DNA from: an uncultured Clostridia bacterium
GTDB lineage: Bacteria > Bacillota > Clostridia > Lutisporales > Lutisporaceae
Direction of reading: 5' to 3'
Assembly: GCA_937930535.1 (NCBI GenBank)
Contig: CALGKJ010000016.1
Location: forward strand, 1-64,000
Length of the DNA: 64,000 nucleotides
The notes under the pieces are model-generated. The model was not told where the DNA came from. It searched no databases and saw only the letters and a list, made by a program, of their open reading frames with translations. How positions within the stretch are numbered: position 1 is the stretch's first letter; every line of letters starts with the position of its first letter. Both the position numbers and the translations under genes were made by a program. Shown here one piece after another: positions 54,815 to 63,989 of the stretch.

Positions 54815-56704
54815 CTACTGTCCGCCTGTTTGTTGTTGCAGCCAGAAATTTTGTTTGCTCATCATATTCATGGCTTTTTCCATTTTTGCAAATTTCATAT
54901 ATAATCTATCTTCTTTAGTATATATCTTTCTTTCTAAGTCTGATATTAGCTTATCAGTTTTCGATATATCCCTGTCTATTGTATTAGAATATTCAGATGC
55001 ATCTCCTATAATGCCAGCCTTTTCTAAAAGCCTTCCTTTTTTATTGGAAGAATCTCTATTAGTTCTAATGTTATCTTGAATTATATCTAATATCCTGTTT
55101 ACAAATCCGTTTTCTTTATACCTTGCAGTTTTATCTGCCTCATTTAACTCTGGAGAGTATCTGATTGCTGATTCCTGTGAAAATAGGTTCATTACCTTAT
55201 CAGGTGTATTTCGCAAAGCCTCTTTTAGCTTGTCTTCGTTTATACTAAGTTTTCCTCTATCTGTATAATGGGTAGTTGATATACCTATAGCCGAAAGGTT
55301 AGCTGCTAATCCATCCACAAGTTCAATTGCTGACATTTTAAGGCTGACAGCTATTGGTGATAATATGCTGTCGTTTCTTAGCAGCCCGGACTTAGCTTTT
55401 TCTTCCCATTTTGCAATTTCGCCTTCCTTCATGCTTTCTTTTTGTTCAGCAGTAAGAGGTAAAAAGCTTCTATACTTTTCTTCTGTAGTTTTCCTATTAA
55501 GTGCATCTATAAGCTCATTATATTTACCGATAAATGATTTTATCTTATTAAAGGCTGTATCTACATCTTGTGACACGTTTACCTTTGTTTCAACGTCTTT
55601 TTCCTTTAATGTATATTCTACTCCATCAATAGTAAAAGTATTAGAGTCTCTTACTATGTTCGGTGTACCGTTTAACTCAAATACTGCGTCTGTTCCATTT
55701 GATATTGTTGTATTAGTGATCTTTAGGACACTATTTGCACCAAAAAAATCACCGCTTATATTTTCAATCTCAATCGCTGCACCAGCACCAGTAGTATCCG
55801 ATGTTAAAGTAAAGGAGTCTGTAACGTTGCTGTAGGACAGTGTAACGTTAGCAGCACTATTGTTTATTTCACTAATTACCTGAGTTAGCGTTTTTTGGTT
55901 TGCCTCAAAATTAAACTCAACGCCGTTTATTTTAAAATTTATATTGCCTGATAAGACAGTTTCCGTATTTAAATCACTTAATACTCTGCTTGTACTTATT
56001 CTATTTGATGCTCCATTACTAATCTTTAAACCGAATAGTGCATCATCCGTTGATCCCATAAGCATAGTCATGCTGCTGTTTGGAGCATCAAAAACCAGCA
56101 TCGTATCAGTAACATCCTTATTTATTGATATTTTTCCGCTACCAAAAGCAGCATCAACCTTACTCTGGATCTCTGCTTTTAAGGTATCAATATCGTATGC
56201 TCCACCAGTTATAGTAATCATTTTAGTCTGTCCATTTAAATTAATGGAAAAGTTTTTGTCTGTAGCAAATTGAGAAAAATCTATAGCACTATTACTAGAC
56301 AAAGTCTTTGTTACAGTGCCAGTGCTTGAGGCAGCAGCTGCTGTTGCAAGCTGTGTGGCCTTTATAGTATTACTGCCTATAATTGCACCACCTACAGCTT
56401 TTGCCGATACTGCATTTGCATTAGAAGAAACAGCACTGAAAGCCGTATATGTGGATTTGTTCCTCATATTTGTATCAGGCTTTAAGATATCAAAATACTC
56501 ATCCTTAAAGCCTCGTAAAAGGTTTGCTATTGACCTGTATTCTTCTTTCCTCCACTGCATAAGCTGCTTGTTTTGCTGTACCTTATCTATTTTCATTCTA
56601 TCTGCCTTCAGCATATCTCGTATTATAGTATCTGTATCCAGTCCCGAGCTCATTCCAGATATTCTTAATCTGCTGTTCAACGCATTAATCATGCTATTAG
56701 ACAT
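54815..56704 (-). CDS. fliD: Flagellar filament cap protein FliD
   Basis: The 629-residue protein has the N-terminal coiled coil with the typical SGLDTDTIIRDMLKADRMKI, middle domains D2-D3, and a C-terminal coiled coil (SKTDKLISDLERKIYTKEDR) ending in NFWLQQQTGGQ. It caps the growing filament and helps flagellin fold. It follows flaG by 5 bp and precedes fliS. Confidence 0.95.
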   Translation of the reverse strand: MSNSMINALNSRLRISGMSSGLDTDTIIRDMLKADRMKIDKVQQNKQLMQWRKEEYRSIANLLRGFKDEYFDILKPDTNMRNKSTYTAFSAVSSNANAVSAKAVGGAIIGSNTIKATQLATAAAASSTGTVTKTLSSNSAIDFSQFATDKNFSINLNGQTKMITITGGAYDIDTLKAEIQSKVDAAFGSGKISINKDVTDTMLVFDAPNSSMTMLMGSTDDALFGLKISNGASNRISTSRVLSDLNTETVLSGNINFKINGVEFNFEANQKTLTQVISEINNSAANVTLSYSNVTDSFTLTSDTTGAGAAIEIENISGDFFGANSVLKITNTTISNGTDAVFELNGTPNIVRDSNTFTIDGVEYTLKEKDVETKVNVSQDVDTAFNKIKSFIGKYNELIDALNRKTTEEKYRSFLPLTAEQKESMKEGEIAKWEEKAKSGLLRNDSILSPIAVSLKMSAIELVDGLAANLSAIGISTTHYTDRGKLSINEDKLKEALRNTPDKVMNLFSQESAIRYSPELNEADKTARYKENGFVNRILDIIQDNIRTNRDSSNKKGRLLEKAGIIGDASEYSNTIDRDISKTDKLISDLERKIYTKEDRLYMKFAKMEKAMNMMSKQNFWLQQQTGGQ

Positions 56705-56709
56705 TAAGA

Positions 56710-57117
56710 CTACCTCCTTTCATCTACAATTATGCCTGCTACTTCCCACATTCTAGCTACTAAATCTAGTATTTTTTCAGGAGGGATCTCCCTTATTATC
56801 TCTTTTGTTTCACTGTTAATAACCTTTACCATAATTTGTTTTGTTTTTTCGTGTATTGAATACTCAAAGGTTTTATTTGCACCTATAATAGCTTTATTTG
56901 CGCGCTCTATTAGAGCTATCCAGTTTCGCTCATCTAATGACAGCTCTTGCTCTGGTTTATGAACAAAATCTGTATAGTTAGATTGCTCCGGTCTTATTTC
57001 AGTGACCTTAGTCTGCACGCTCGGTGCTACTGGCGTTTTTATTTTTTCAACAGTGCCGCTGCTTTGTGTACTACTATTATTATTGTAATTAGTTACTGCA
57101 TTTACATTTATTTTCAT
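56710..57117 (-). CDS. flaG: FlaG family protein
   Basis: This 135-residue protein has a disordered polar N-terminus (NAVTNYNNNSSTQSSG) and the conserved FlaG domain: IGANKTFEYSIHEKTKQIMV, then VINSETKEIIREIPPEKIL. FlaG influences filament length. It is first in the flaG-fliD-fliS unit and has AAGGAGGG before ATG. Confidence 0.92.
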   Translation of the reverse strand: MKINVNAVTNYNNNSSTQSSGTVEKIKTPVAPSVQTKVTEIRPEQSNYTDFVHKPEQELSLDERNWIALIERANKAIIGANKTFEYSIHEKTKQIMVKVINSETKEIIREIPPEKILDLVARMWEVAGIIVDERR

Positions 57118-57159
57118 TACTATCCCTCCTTGGGTTTCAAATTCCGTTCCTTTATTATA

Positions 57160-57187
57160 TTATCGAAATTCTTAAAAGCTTTCTTTA
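57160..57187 (-). promoter_or_regulatory. SigD-like promoter upstream of flaG
   Basis: TAAA (57184-57187) and TCGATAA (57160-57166) on the minus strand are 17 bp apart. This is one base longer than in the hag promoter and has T for the first C of the -10. It would transcribe flaG-fliD-fliS after the terminator palindrome. Confidence 0.4.
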
Positions 57188-57241
57188 GTGAAAAAATAAA
57201 AAAACAGCTGAGACAAGCTGTTTTTTTATTTTTTCACTAAA
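57184..57241. terminator. 58-bp perfect palindrome, bidirectional terminator
   Basis: Two 26-base arms (TTTAGTGAAAAAATAAAAAA onwards to CAGCT) match exactly across the 6-base loop GAGACA. The inner AAACAGCT/AGCTGTTT with T7 has terminator form in both directions. It ends the kelch gene transcript. Confidence 0.9.
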
Positions 57242-57315
57242 TACTGTTATATTTTGAGTTATAAAAAAATTACACTATGGCATATTTGTATTAATCGTCA
57301 AAAATCATGTTTGAA

Positions 57316-58857
57316 TTATTGCTGTCCGCCTAGTATGGCTTGTAAAATAGCCTGCACAATATTCGGTAAGTCAATAATGTCTTCAACTACGCCGCTTGAA
57401 TCTGTATCTGGCTCATATATTCCCCACAAGCTGGACTGAGCATTAAATAAACGACCGGCAATTGCTAAATCAGCTAGTGAAAATCTTCCATCTTTGTTAA
57501 CATCACAGGGTGATTTTATAACTGTAAATGTTCTTCCTAAGCAAGCCGGAGTAATTTCATTACCAAACCCTTCCGCCAGTAAGCCAGATGACACTGATAT
57601 ATCTCCTGTTCCATTAACATTCTTTGCCTTAAAGGTGAGCTTTAAAAGCTGTACATTTCCATTTAATCCATTATCCATGCCCTTACTAGCTAATATGTAT
57701 TTTGCTTGTCCTGATGTGTTTGTGTCGCTATGAAAAATTCCTAGTGCTGTTGGATTTAAAAGCTGTGAATTCATCAGCTCAAACAAATTAGTGTTATATG
57801 TAATATTTATATCCTCTGCATAGATATTTATTGCACCATCTACTGTAACATATACATCGAATTGAGTGCCACCTCTTATTTCATAGCTGTTTGCTTCGGT
57901 ATATAATGTAGGAATTTGTGGTTGTTCAAGAGTGAATTCTTCCACTGTTTTAAGTTGTGCTGTTGTAGCACCTCCTATAGCATATATTTTATTATTTACT
58001 GTAGTTGCACCTAAACCAAACCTTGCTGTCGGCATATTGGCTTTTGTTGCCCATGTATTTGTAATAGGATCATACTCTTCTACAGTGTTTTTGACACCGC
58101 CATTATATCCACCGATAACATATATTTTATTATTCAGCTCTGCTACTCCTAAATTCCATCTTGGTGTTGGCATACTTGCTTTAGCTGTCCAAGTATCAGT
58201 ACTTGGATCATATTCTTCTACACTATTAGCTGCTCCGCTGCCCCCAATAGCATATATTTTATCATTTACCACCGCTGCTCCAAAAATAGCTCTTGCTGTC
58301 GGCATGTTTGCTTTAGTTGTCCATGTATCTGTACTTGGGTCATATTCTTCCACTTTACTTAACTTACTTCCAGAAGGACCATTTCCGCCTATGGCATATA
58401 TCTTGTTATTTACCACCGCTACTTCTAAACCATTCCTTCCGGTGGGCATGCTTGCTTTAGTTGTCCATGTATCTGTACTTGGATCATACTCTTCCACTGT
58501 AGTTAACAAGCTTGAACTTGATCCATATCCACCAATAGCATATATCTTATTATTTACTACTGCTAGTCCTAAATTGTACCTTGCAGTTGGCATGTTAGCC
58601 TTAGCTACCCACCTATCTGTGCTAGGGTCATATTCCTCTACTCTTCTATTGTCGCCCCCCGTGGCACCTCCGATAGCATATATTCTATTATTAACTGCCG
58701 CTACTTCTGCATAGGTTCTTGCAGTTAGCATGCTAGTCTTAGTAGTCCAACTACCTAAATTTTCCTCAGCATATACATTTACTTGCATACTGGTAAATAA
58801 TAAACACATCACCAGCAATGATGCTAAAATTAAAGTTCCTAAGCGTTTTATTTTCAT
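57316..58857 (-). CDS. Secreted kelch-cohesin-dockerin surface protein
   Basis: The 513-residue protein has a signal peptide (residues about 1-30, LGTLILASLLVMCLLFTSM). Six kelch repeats of about 47 residues follow (pattern VVNNKIYAIGG...VEEYDPSTDTWTTKASMPTAR), making a beta-propeller. Residues about 318-448 resemble a cohesin-type domain (FDVYVTVDGAINIYAEDINITYN). The last 60 residues are a type I dockerin with two calcium loops, DVNKDGRFSLADLA and DTDSSGVVEDIIDL. It may attach to a scaffold or to the filament. It sits between hag and flaG, each boundary marked by a terminator. Confidence 0.9.
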   Translation of the reverse strand: MKIKRLGTLILASLLVMCLLFTSMQVNVYAEENLGSWTTKTSMLTARTYAEVAAVNNRIYAIGGATGGDNRRVEEYDPSTDRWVAKANMPTARYNLGLAVVNNKIYAIGGYGSSSSLLTTVEEYDPSTDTWTTKASMPTGRNGLEVAVVNNKIYAIGGNGPSGSKLSKVEEYDPSTDTWTTKANMPTARAIFGAAVVNDKIYAIGGSGAANSVEEYDPSTDTWTAKASMPTPRWNLGVAELNNKIYVIGGYNGGVKNTVEEYDPITNTWATKANMPTARFGLGATTVNNKIYAIGGATTAQLKTVEEFTLEQPQIPTLYTEANSYEIRGGTQFDVYVTVDGAINIYAEDINITYNTNLFELMNSQLLNPTALGIFHSDTNTSGQAKYILASKGMDNGLNGNVQLLKLTFKAKNVNGTGDISVSSGLLAEGFGNEITPACLGRTFTVIKSPCDVNKDGRFSLADLAIAGRLFNAQSSLWGIYEPDTDSSGVVEDIIDLPNIVQAILQAILGGQQ

Positions 58858-58916
58858 TGTTACCTCCTAAAATTTTATCAGTACAATTTAACTTTCCTCA
58901 CATTTGCTTGACATGG

Positions 58917-58949
58917 TAAAAAGCCGCCGACTAACGTCGGGCGGCTTTT
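58917..58949 (-). terminator. Terminator after hag
   Basis: AAAAGCCGCC-GAC / GTC-GGCGGCTTTT with a TTAA-type loop and one bulge, then a T run on minus. It lies about 40 bp after the flagellin stop codon. Confidence 0.93.
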
Positions 58950-58988
58950 GAGATAAACTCATTCAAGATAAAATTATCTAAATATGAA

Positions 58989-59756
58989 TTATCTTAATAA
59001 TTGAAGAACGCCTTGTGGAGCTTGGTTAGCTTGTGCTAACATAGCTTGAGCTGCTTGTTGAAGGATGTTGTTCTTTGTGAACTCCATCATTTCCTTAGCC
59101 ATATCAACGTCTCTGATTCTGGACTCTGCAGCTTGAAGGTTCTCTGATGTTGTATTCAGGTTGTTAACAATATGCTCTAATCTGTTTTGGTGTGAACCAA
59201 ATGTGGATCTTGCTGTATTGATAGTGTTTATTGATGTTTCGATATCAGAAGTACTTGATCCGCTTCCTAGAGATTGAGCTAAAACTTGGATACCAACAGC
59301 AAATGTATCTGTGTCATCATCACTGATTACTATGTTAATTGTTCCACCAAAAGTATTTGTACTATTGAATTCTGTGCTAGCAATAATATTATCTATTTCT
59401 GTTCCTAGTTCAGTCATTTCTAGGTCAAGGTTTGAAATATCATCTGCGTTGTAAGTTCCGTTAGCTTTTTGTACAGAAAGCTCTTTTAATCTTACAAGCA
59501 TTGAGCTTACTTCGTTTAATGCACCTTCTGCTGTTTGGATGTAAGAAATACCATCTTGAGCATTTCTTGAAGCTTGGTTAAGACCTCTGATTTGACCTCT
59601 CATTTTTTCAGATATGGAAAGACCTGCTGCATCGTCTGCTGCTCTGTTTATTCTTAAACCTGATGATAATTTCTCCATTGATTTTGAAGCACCTAGATTG
59701 TTAACTCCTAATTGTCTGTGAGTATTCATAGCCATTAAATTATTGTTTATTCTCAT
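58989..59756 (-). CDS. hag: Flagellin (Hag)
   Basis: This 255-residue filament protein has the canonical N-terminus MRINNNLMAMNTHRQLGVNN and C-terminus ILQQAAQAMLAQANQAPQGV followed by LQLLR. The central region is short, so the protein is mostly D0/D1 domains, as in clostridial short flagellins. I use ATG 59754-59756, preceded by CAAGGAGGGAAC, rather than a frame 24 residues longer. Expression appears to depend on a SigD promoter and CsrA control of its leader. It is the most CG-rich terminator-bounded gene of the block and should be highly expressed. Confidence 0.97.
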   Translation of the reverse strand: MRINNNLMAMNTHRQLGVNNLGASKSMEKLSSGLRINRAADDAAGLSISEKMRGQIRGLNQASRNAQDGISYIQTAEGALNEVSSMLVRLKELSVQKANGTYNADDISNLDLEMTELGTEIDNIIASTEFNSTNTFGGTINIVISDDDTDTFAVGIQVLAQSLGSGSSTSDIETSINTINTARSTFGSHQNRLEHIVNNLNTTSENLQAAESRIRDVDMAKEMMEFTKNNILQQAAQAMLAQANQAPQGVLQLLR

Positions 59757-59760
59757 TATA

Positions 59761-59799
59761 GTTCCCTCCTTGAATTTTGAGTCAGGTTCCTTCCTGACT
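59761..59799 (-). promoter_or_regulatory. Two CsrA-binding sites in the hag leader
   Basis: Site 1 (59780-59799) is a 7-bp hairpin AGTCAGG/CCTGACT with the hexaloop AAGGAA, presenting GGA as CsrA prefers. Site 2 (59761-59772) is the ribosome-binding site CAAGGAGGGAAC, also containing GGA. The arrangement matches CsrA repression of hag in Bacillus subtilis. Confidence 0.8.
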
Positions 59800-59864
59800 A
59801 TTATTTTTGCAATTTCATAATAAAACATGGGCCCTATGTTTTATTTGTTTTGCTTATATTATAT

Positions 59865-59891
59865 ATATCGGAGATATATAATATTACTTTA
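59865..59891 (-). promoter_or_regulatory. SigD (sigma-28) promoter of hag
   Basis: On the minus strand TAAA (59888-59891), a 16-bp spacer and CCGATAT (59865-59871) match the SigD consensus. It lies between csrA and hag. The first leader bases form the hairpin AATAAAACAT...ATGTTTTATT (59818-59845). Confidence 0.88.
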
Positions 59892-59919
59892 TAGGGTTTT
59901 GAAACTTTTTTTATAATTT

Positions 59920-60147
59920 TTATTTTTTTATAAGCTTTGTCAGTTCCGATAATAAAGATCCGCTGATATCAGTAGATTCAATATTTTCACTTTTAACCTG
60001 CTCCAGTAATTCTTTTCGCATTATTCTTATGCTTTTGGGAGCATTAATACCTATTTTCACCTTATCTTCACTTACGTCTACTATGAAAATCTCTATGTCA
60101 TCACCAATAAGAATAGTTTCATCTCTTTTCCTTGTAAGTACTAACAA
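59920..60147 (-). CDS. csrA: Carbon storage regulator CsrA
   Basis: The 75-residue RNA-binding protein has the canonical start MLVLTRKRDETILIGDDIEI and the VKIGINAPKSIRIMRKEL stretch, in which the arginine near residue 44 contacts GGA RNA. It represses hag translation unless held by FliW. The C-terminal tail (SLLSELTKLIKK) is typical of the Gram-positive CsrA form that FliW binds. It lies 6 bp downstream of fliW. Confidence 0.96.
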   Translation of the reverse strand: MLVLTRKRDETILIGDDIEIFIVDVSEDKVKIGINAPKSIRIMRKELLEQVKSENIESTDISGSLLSELTKLIKK

Positions 60148-60153
60148 AAACTA

Positions 60154-60582
60154 TCAGTCCTCCTTAACCAGTCTATGCTTAATAAGGTACTTATCTGACT
60201 CAAGGAGTTCTTGAGCTGCTTTTTTGTTTCTGGTATTGATTATTATAGGAGCTTTTAAATTAACAGTTGCATCTTTTATGTCTCCCTGGATATTTATTAC
60301 TGCATATAAAGTAATTTCTTCTAGGTTGCATATATCTAGTTCTTTTACTGTATCCTCACTAATTTCTATATCATAGTCCTCCTTTATTATAAAAGGAGAC
60401 ATGACTATAAAGCATACATTTTCTTCTTCTATAGACTGCAAATAGCTTACCATTGGATTTCCCTCCAATGGCATCATAACATATCTTTTTAAGCTTTTAA
60501 GCCCAGGTATCCCATTTTTAAAATGTATTATATCGTTTTCTTCTATATTAATTTCTCCTAAAAACTTAGTTTTTATGTTCAT
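60154..60582 (-). CDS. fliW: Flagellar assembly factor FliW
   Basis: This 142-residue protein binds either CsrA or flagellin and so links flagellin level to its own translation. MNIKTKFLGEINIEENDII, FKNGIPGLKSLKRYVMMPLE and EENVCFIVMSPFIIKEDYDI are family landmarks. I start at ATG 60580-60582, with GGGGGA upstream; a longer frame begins 12 residues earlier without such a site. It lies 6 bp from csrA and 36 bp from the DUF6470 gene. Confidence 0.95.
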   Translation of the reverse strand: MNIKTKFLGEINIEENDIIHFKNGIPGLKSLKRYVMMPLEGNPMVSYLQSIEEENVCFIVMSPFIIKEDYDIEISEDTVKELDICNLEEITLYAVINIQGDIKDATVNLKAPIIINTRNKKAAQELLESDKYLIKHRLVKED

Positions 60583-60618
60583 TATATTGATTCCCCCATT
60601 TTTACGGATTAAGGTCAA

Positions 60619-61176
60619 TTAAATGCTTTTGTCAAATTTATCACCAATATATCTGATTTCCAGCTTCGGCTGTTGAAGTAAATATATTTCAACTCTGCCA
60701 TTCTCAACATCAATTATTGGCTTATTAGGCTTTGTATGCACCTTTACATAACCATCCTCTACCTGTATATCTACAGTACCGCCTGTAAAGCTTATTTGCG
60801 GTCTGCTTTTAGGTGTAAGTGTAAAGTTGTAATCCAATTTGGACTCCATATTATTAAATGCTATTTCTGCTATGGCATCTATTTTGTTTTCAATGGCAGC
60901 AAGCATATTGCCTTCCTCTGCTATTCGTGCTATTGCCTCAAAAGCGGCTTGTTTTCCAAGATCGGCATTAGTAGCTGTCAAGGTATTATTATCGGCTAAA
61001 CCTGTTTCATTAAAGCACTGCTGCTGATCTATAACTACCTTTAGGTGTTCTGTTCTTATTTGCAGCTTTGCATCTTTTTTTTCTATTTCCATGTCAGCCT
61101 TTGGTTGTCTGATCTGCATTTTTGTATTTATTGTATTAATGCCTAGCTGTCCATTCACTCTGTTTATTTCAAACAT
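60619..61176 (-). CDS. DUF6470 family protein
   Basis: This 185-residue protein is always seen between flgL and fliW in Bacillota. The N-terminus (GQLGINTINTKMQIRQPKADMEI) and the repeated beta-strand region near RPQISFTGGTVDIQVEDGYV are characteristic (YviE-like). Function is unknown; a role in flagellar assembly or surface is inferred. There is no signal peptide. It is 11 bp downstream of flgL. Confidence 0.85.
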   Translation of the reverse strand: MFEINRVNGQLGINTINTKMQIRQPKADMEIEKKDAKLQIRTEHLKVVIDQQQCFNETGLADNNTLTATNADLGKQAAFEAIARIAEEGNMLAAIENKIDAIAEIAFNNMESKLDYNFTLTPKSRPQISFTGGTVDIQVEDGYVKVHTKPNKPIIDVENGRVEIYLLQQPKLEIRYIGDKFDKSI

Positions 61177-61187
61177 AAAACATCACC

Positions 61188-62459
61188 TTACCTTAGAAAA
61201 TCAACAAGTGACGGCTGAATTATCCTTGCGCCTCCTGATAGTGAAGCTCTATATACGTTTTCCTCCATTTTAAGCCGCATAATGACTTCACCCATATCTG
61301 CGTCTTCATTTTTAGAAAGCAGATTCTTGAGATTGATAACATCATCATCTATTCGATTAAGTGTAAGGTCAAGTCTATTGCTTTTTACACCTACCTCAGC
61401 TCTTATAGCACTAACATTGGATAACTGTTTATCTAGCTTATCTATATAACCATTAACTCCAGGTGCAATATTGGCATTTAAGTCTGCAATAAGACTGTCA
61501 TACAATGATATCAATAGGGATTTATCACCAGGCTGAACCTTTGAGACAGACTGCTGACCGCTTGTTATACCCATTTCTGCAACATTTAATGTCCCTGATG
61601 TAATACTAAGAACATTATCAGAATCAAACATTATGCTATTGCCGTTTACTACTGCATTTACATGTCCGTTTAAAGGCGACAATGCAATAGCTGCATTTAT
61701 ATCTGCGGCTAAAGTAGTAAAATCATTGTATGTTCCTGTTATAGATATAGTTTCAGTGACACCTCCAAGATTGAAGTTTATTGTTTTACCTCCTGAAGCA
61801 TCAAGGGGCGTTGCTGATAAATCCACAATTCTGCCAACTATAGACTGCTTAACATTAAGACTATCTGCCACTGTGTTGTCATAATCAGCAGGTGTAGTAA
61901 ATAGTCCAAATACCTTCTGACCAATAAAGTTAACACCCATACTATCACTTATGCCTACATTTATTGCAATATTTTCATGTCCAAACAAATCACATCCGCT
62001 TAAATCATAAGTCCCATCACTCTTAAAAAGGGGCTTATCAGTTTTATAGCCAGAAAAAATGTAACCGCCTGCATAAGTAGAATTACCTACATTTACAATC
62101 TGGTCTCTTAGCTGTGTTATTTCTCCTGCTATTTTCTGCCGTTCTTCTACGGTGTATGTTCCATTACCCGCCTGAACTATTAACTCTCTTGTCCTCTGCA
62201 TAACATCTATAATATTAGTAACAGCAACCTCTGTAGTTTCCAATAGTGATAATGCATCTTCAGTATTTCTTTTATATTGTTCCATTACTGACACATCAGT
62301 GTTAAGCCTAAGACTTCTCGATACACCGATAGGATCATCGGAAGGTCTGGAAAATTTCTTTCCAGAAGCAAGACTCTGCTGAACCTTATCCATTCTATTA
62401 AGATTCTTGCCTAAGTTTCTCATCATGCCGCTTATCATCATTCCATTTGTAATACGCAT
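61188..62459 (-). CDS. flgL: Hook-filament junction protein FlgL
   Basis: This 423-residue junction protein (HAP3) has the N-terminal D0/D1 helix MRITNGMMISGMMRNLGKNL and the conserved QQSLASGKKFSRPSDDPIG. The C-terminal coil ends RIIQPSLVDFLR, typical of the family. The centre (residues about 165-330) is a variable D2 domain. It follows flgK by 12 bp. Confidence 0.95.
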   Translation of the reverse strand: MRITNGMMISGMMRNLGKNLNRMDKVQQSLASGKKFSRPSDDPIGVSRSLRLNTDVSVMEQYKRNTEDALSLLETTEVAVTNIIDVMQRTRELIVQAGNGTYTVEERQKIAGEITQLRDQIVNVGNSTYAGGYIFSGYKTDKPLFKSDGTYDLSGCDLFGHENIAINVGISDSMGVNFIGQKVFGLFTTPADYDNTVADSLNVKQSIVGRIVDLSATPLDASGGKTINFNLGGVTETISITGTYNDFTTLAADINAAIALSPLNGHVNAVVNGNSIMFDSDNVLSITSGTLNVAEMGITSGQQSVSKVQPGDKSLLISLYDSLIADLNANIAPGVNGYIDKLDKQLSNVSAIRAEVGVKSNRLDLTLNRIDDDVINLKNLLSKNEDADMGEVIMRLKMEENVYRASLSGGARIIQPSLVDFLR

Positions 62460-62471
62460 TTTATCACCTCA

Positions 62472-63989
62472 TTATCTGCCTACCAGACCTAATCTATTTA
62501 TCATAGTATCTAATATTTTATCTATTGACGTTATCATTCTAGCTGATGCACTATAAGCGTGCTGAAATTTAACCATGTTTGACATTTCTTCATCTAAAGA
62601 TACTCCAGACTCAGACATTCTGCTTACATCAGTTTGATACACTATTGCCATTGTATTCTCTGTCATTCTTTTTGCTTGGTTAGAATCTACCGACAAGGCG
62701 GAAAAAAAGGATTTTATAAAATCACTAGGTGTACCAACTATTTTACCAGACATTGCTTCATCATAAAATATGTCCCTCTTGTCTCTAAAAGCAACCAACC
62801 TCTTTGCATTTTCATTATTGCTTATACCATTATTTAAAGAAGCAGCAGCCAGCATTGATGGGTTGCCTGCTAATTCTTCACTTACCTTAAAATTAATACA
62901 ATTTATGTTCTTCCACTTATCTATAGGGTCTGGTGCGTCTGGCTCATTAAAAAAGTTTTTCCCTTGATTACCCTGTAGATCTACGCCCTCTTTATGCAGT
63001 ATATTAAACTCTCTCGTAAAGTCTCTTGCAAATCTGTTTAACTGGTCTAAATAGAAAGGCAGTCCTCTATAGGTGTGATTTTGTCCGTCACCGCTTCTTA
63101 TATCCAGCAGTCCTCTAAGCTCTCCTCCGCTGATTTTTACTTCTTGTAAGGGATTACCTGAAGCATCTTCCCACTTTACTATACTTATATCTCCTCCACC
63201 CATATCTGATATGCCAGGTACGGAAACATTATCAATAGTAAGCTTGTTATGCTTAAAATGGTTTACCAGCGTTATTCCTCCAATTTTTATATCAAAGTAT
63301 TTATTATTATCATCACCTGTAATTTCACTTACCGATATGTCTACTATGCCAGCCAATCTATCTACCAGATTATTGCGCTGATCTCTTAAATCATTGGCTT
63401 TGTGGTGTCCCAGCTCCAGATTGAAAATTTGCCTGTTTAGTGCTGTTATTTGCTCAGCCAGTGAATTTACCTCATACACCTTATTTTTTACAGAGAAATT
63501 TATATCTCTGATTGAATTAATAATTTGTCGTCCCATATTGTTAATAGAGGTGGTAAAAGTTCGTGCTTTTTCGATTACTGCGACTCTGGTGGTAACATCA
63601 TCTGCTTTTTTTGTTAATTCCTCAAGGCTGGCAAATAATTCATCCATAACCTTCCTCATTCCTGTATCAGAAGGTTCATTAAATATTGCCTCTATATCCT
63701 CAAGTCCCTCCATTTTTGTTTTCCATTCAGTATGCTGCTTTAGCTGCCCCCAGTATTTCTGATCTAGGTAATCGCTTCTATATCTGACTATATCATAGGT
63801 TTCTACACCAGTACCCAGCACCCCGGCTTGCCCTGCTATAATTGGCTGTGCTGCTCTTTGAAGCATTTTTTGGCGAGAGTACCCTGGGGTATTTGCATTA
63901 GCAATATTGTTGCTTGTGATATCCAATGCTCTCTGACTGGCAAACAGACCAGATGCAGCCGTATTAAATGTGCCAAATGTAGTTCTCAT
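62472..63989 (-). CDS. flgK: Hook-filament junction protein FlgK
   Basis: This 505-residue junction protein (HAP1) has TFGTFNTAASGLFASQRALD, then ITSNNIANANTPGYSRQKM, the classic flagellar rod/hook N-terminus. The C-terminal coil is EMSNMVKFQHAYSASARMIT, then IDKILDTMINRLG. The gene is complete although it ends 11 bp from the window edge; the ribosome-binding site is weak (GTGAT). Upstream flagellar genes (likely flgN/flgM) lie outside. Confidence 0.96.
   Translation of the reverse strand: MRTTFGTFNTAASGLFASQRALDITSNNIANANTPGYSRQKMLQRAAQPIIAGQAGVLGTGVETYDIVRYRSDYLDQKYWGQLKQHTEWKTKMEGLEDIEAIFNEPSDTGMRKVMDELFASLEELTKKADDVTTRVAVIEKARTFTTSINNMGRQIINSIRDINFSVKNKVYEVNSLAEQITALNRQIFNLELGHHKANDLRDQRNNLVDRLAGIVDISVSEITGDDNNKYFDIKIGGITLVNHFKHNKLTIDNVSVPGISDMGGGDISIVKWEDASGNPLQEVKISGGELRGLLDIRSGDGQNHTYRGLPFYLDQLNRFARDFTREFNILHKEGVDLQGNQGKNFFNEPDAPDPIDKWKNINCINFKVSEELAGNPSMLAAASLNNGISNNENAKRLVAFRDKRDIFYDEAMSGKIVGTPSDFIKSFFSALSVDSNQAKRMTENTMAIVYQTDVSRMSESGVSLDEEMSNMVKFQHAYSASARMITSIDKILDTMINRLGLVGR

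Noticed and set aside
57932..58714. 260-residue plus-strand frame opposite the kelch gene
   Set aside because: Its repeats only mirror the kelch repeats; no start signal or family features.
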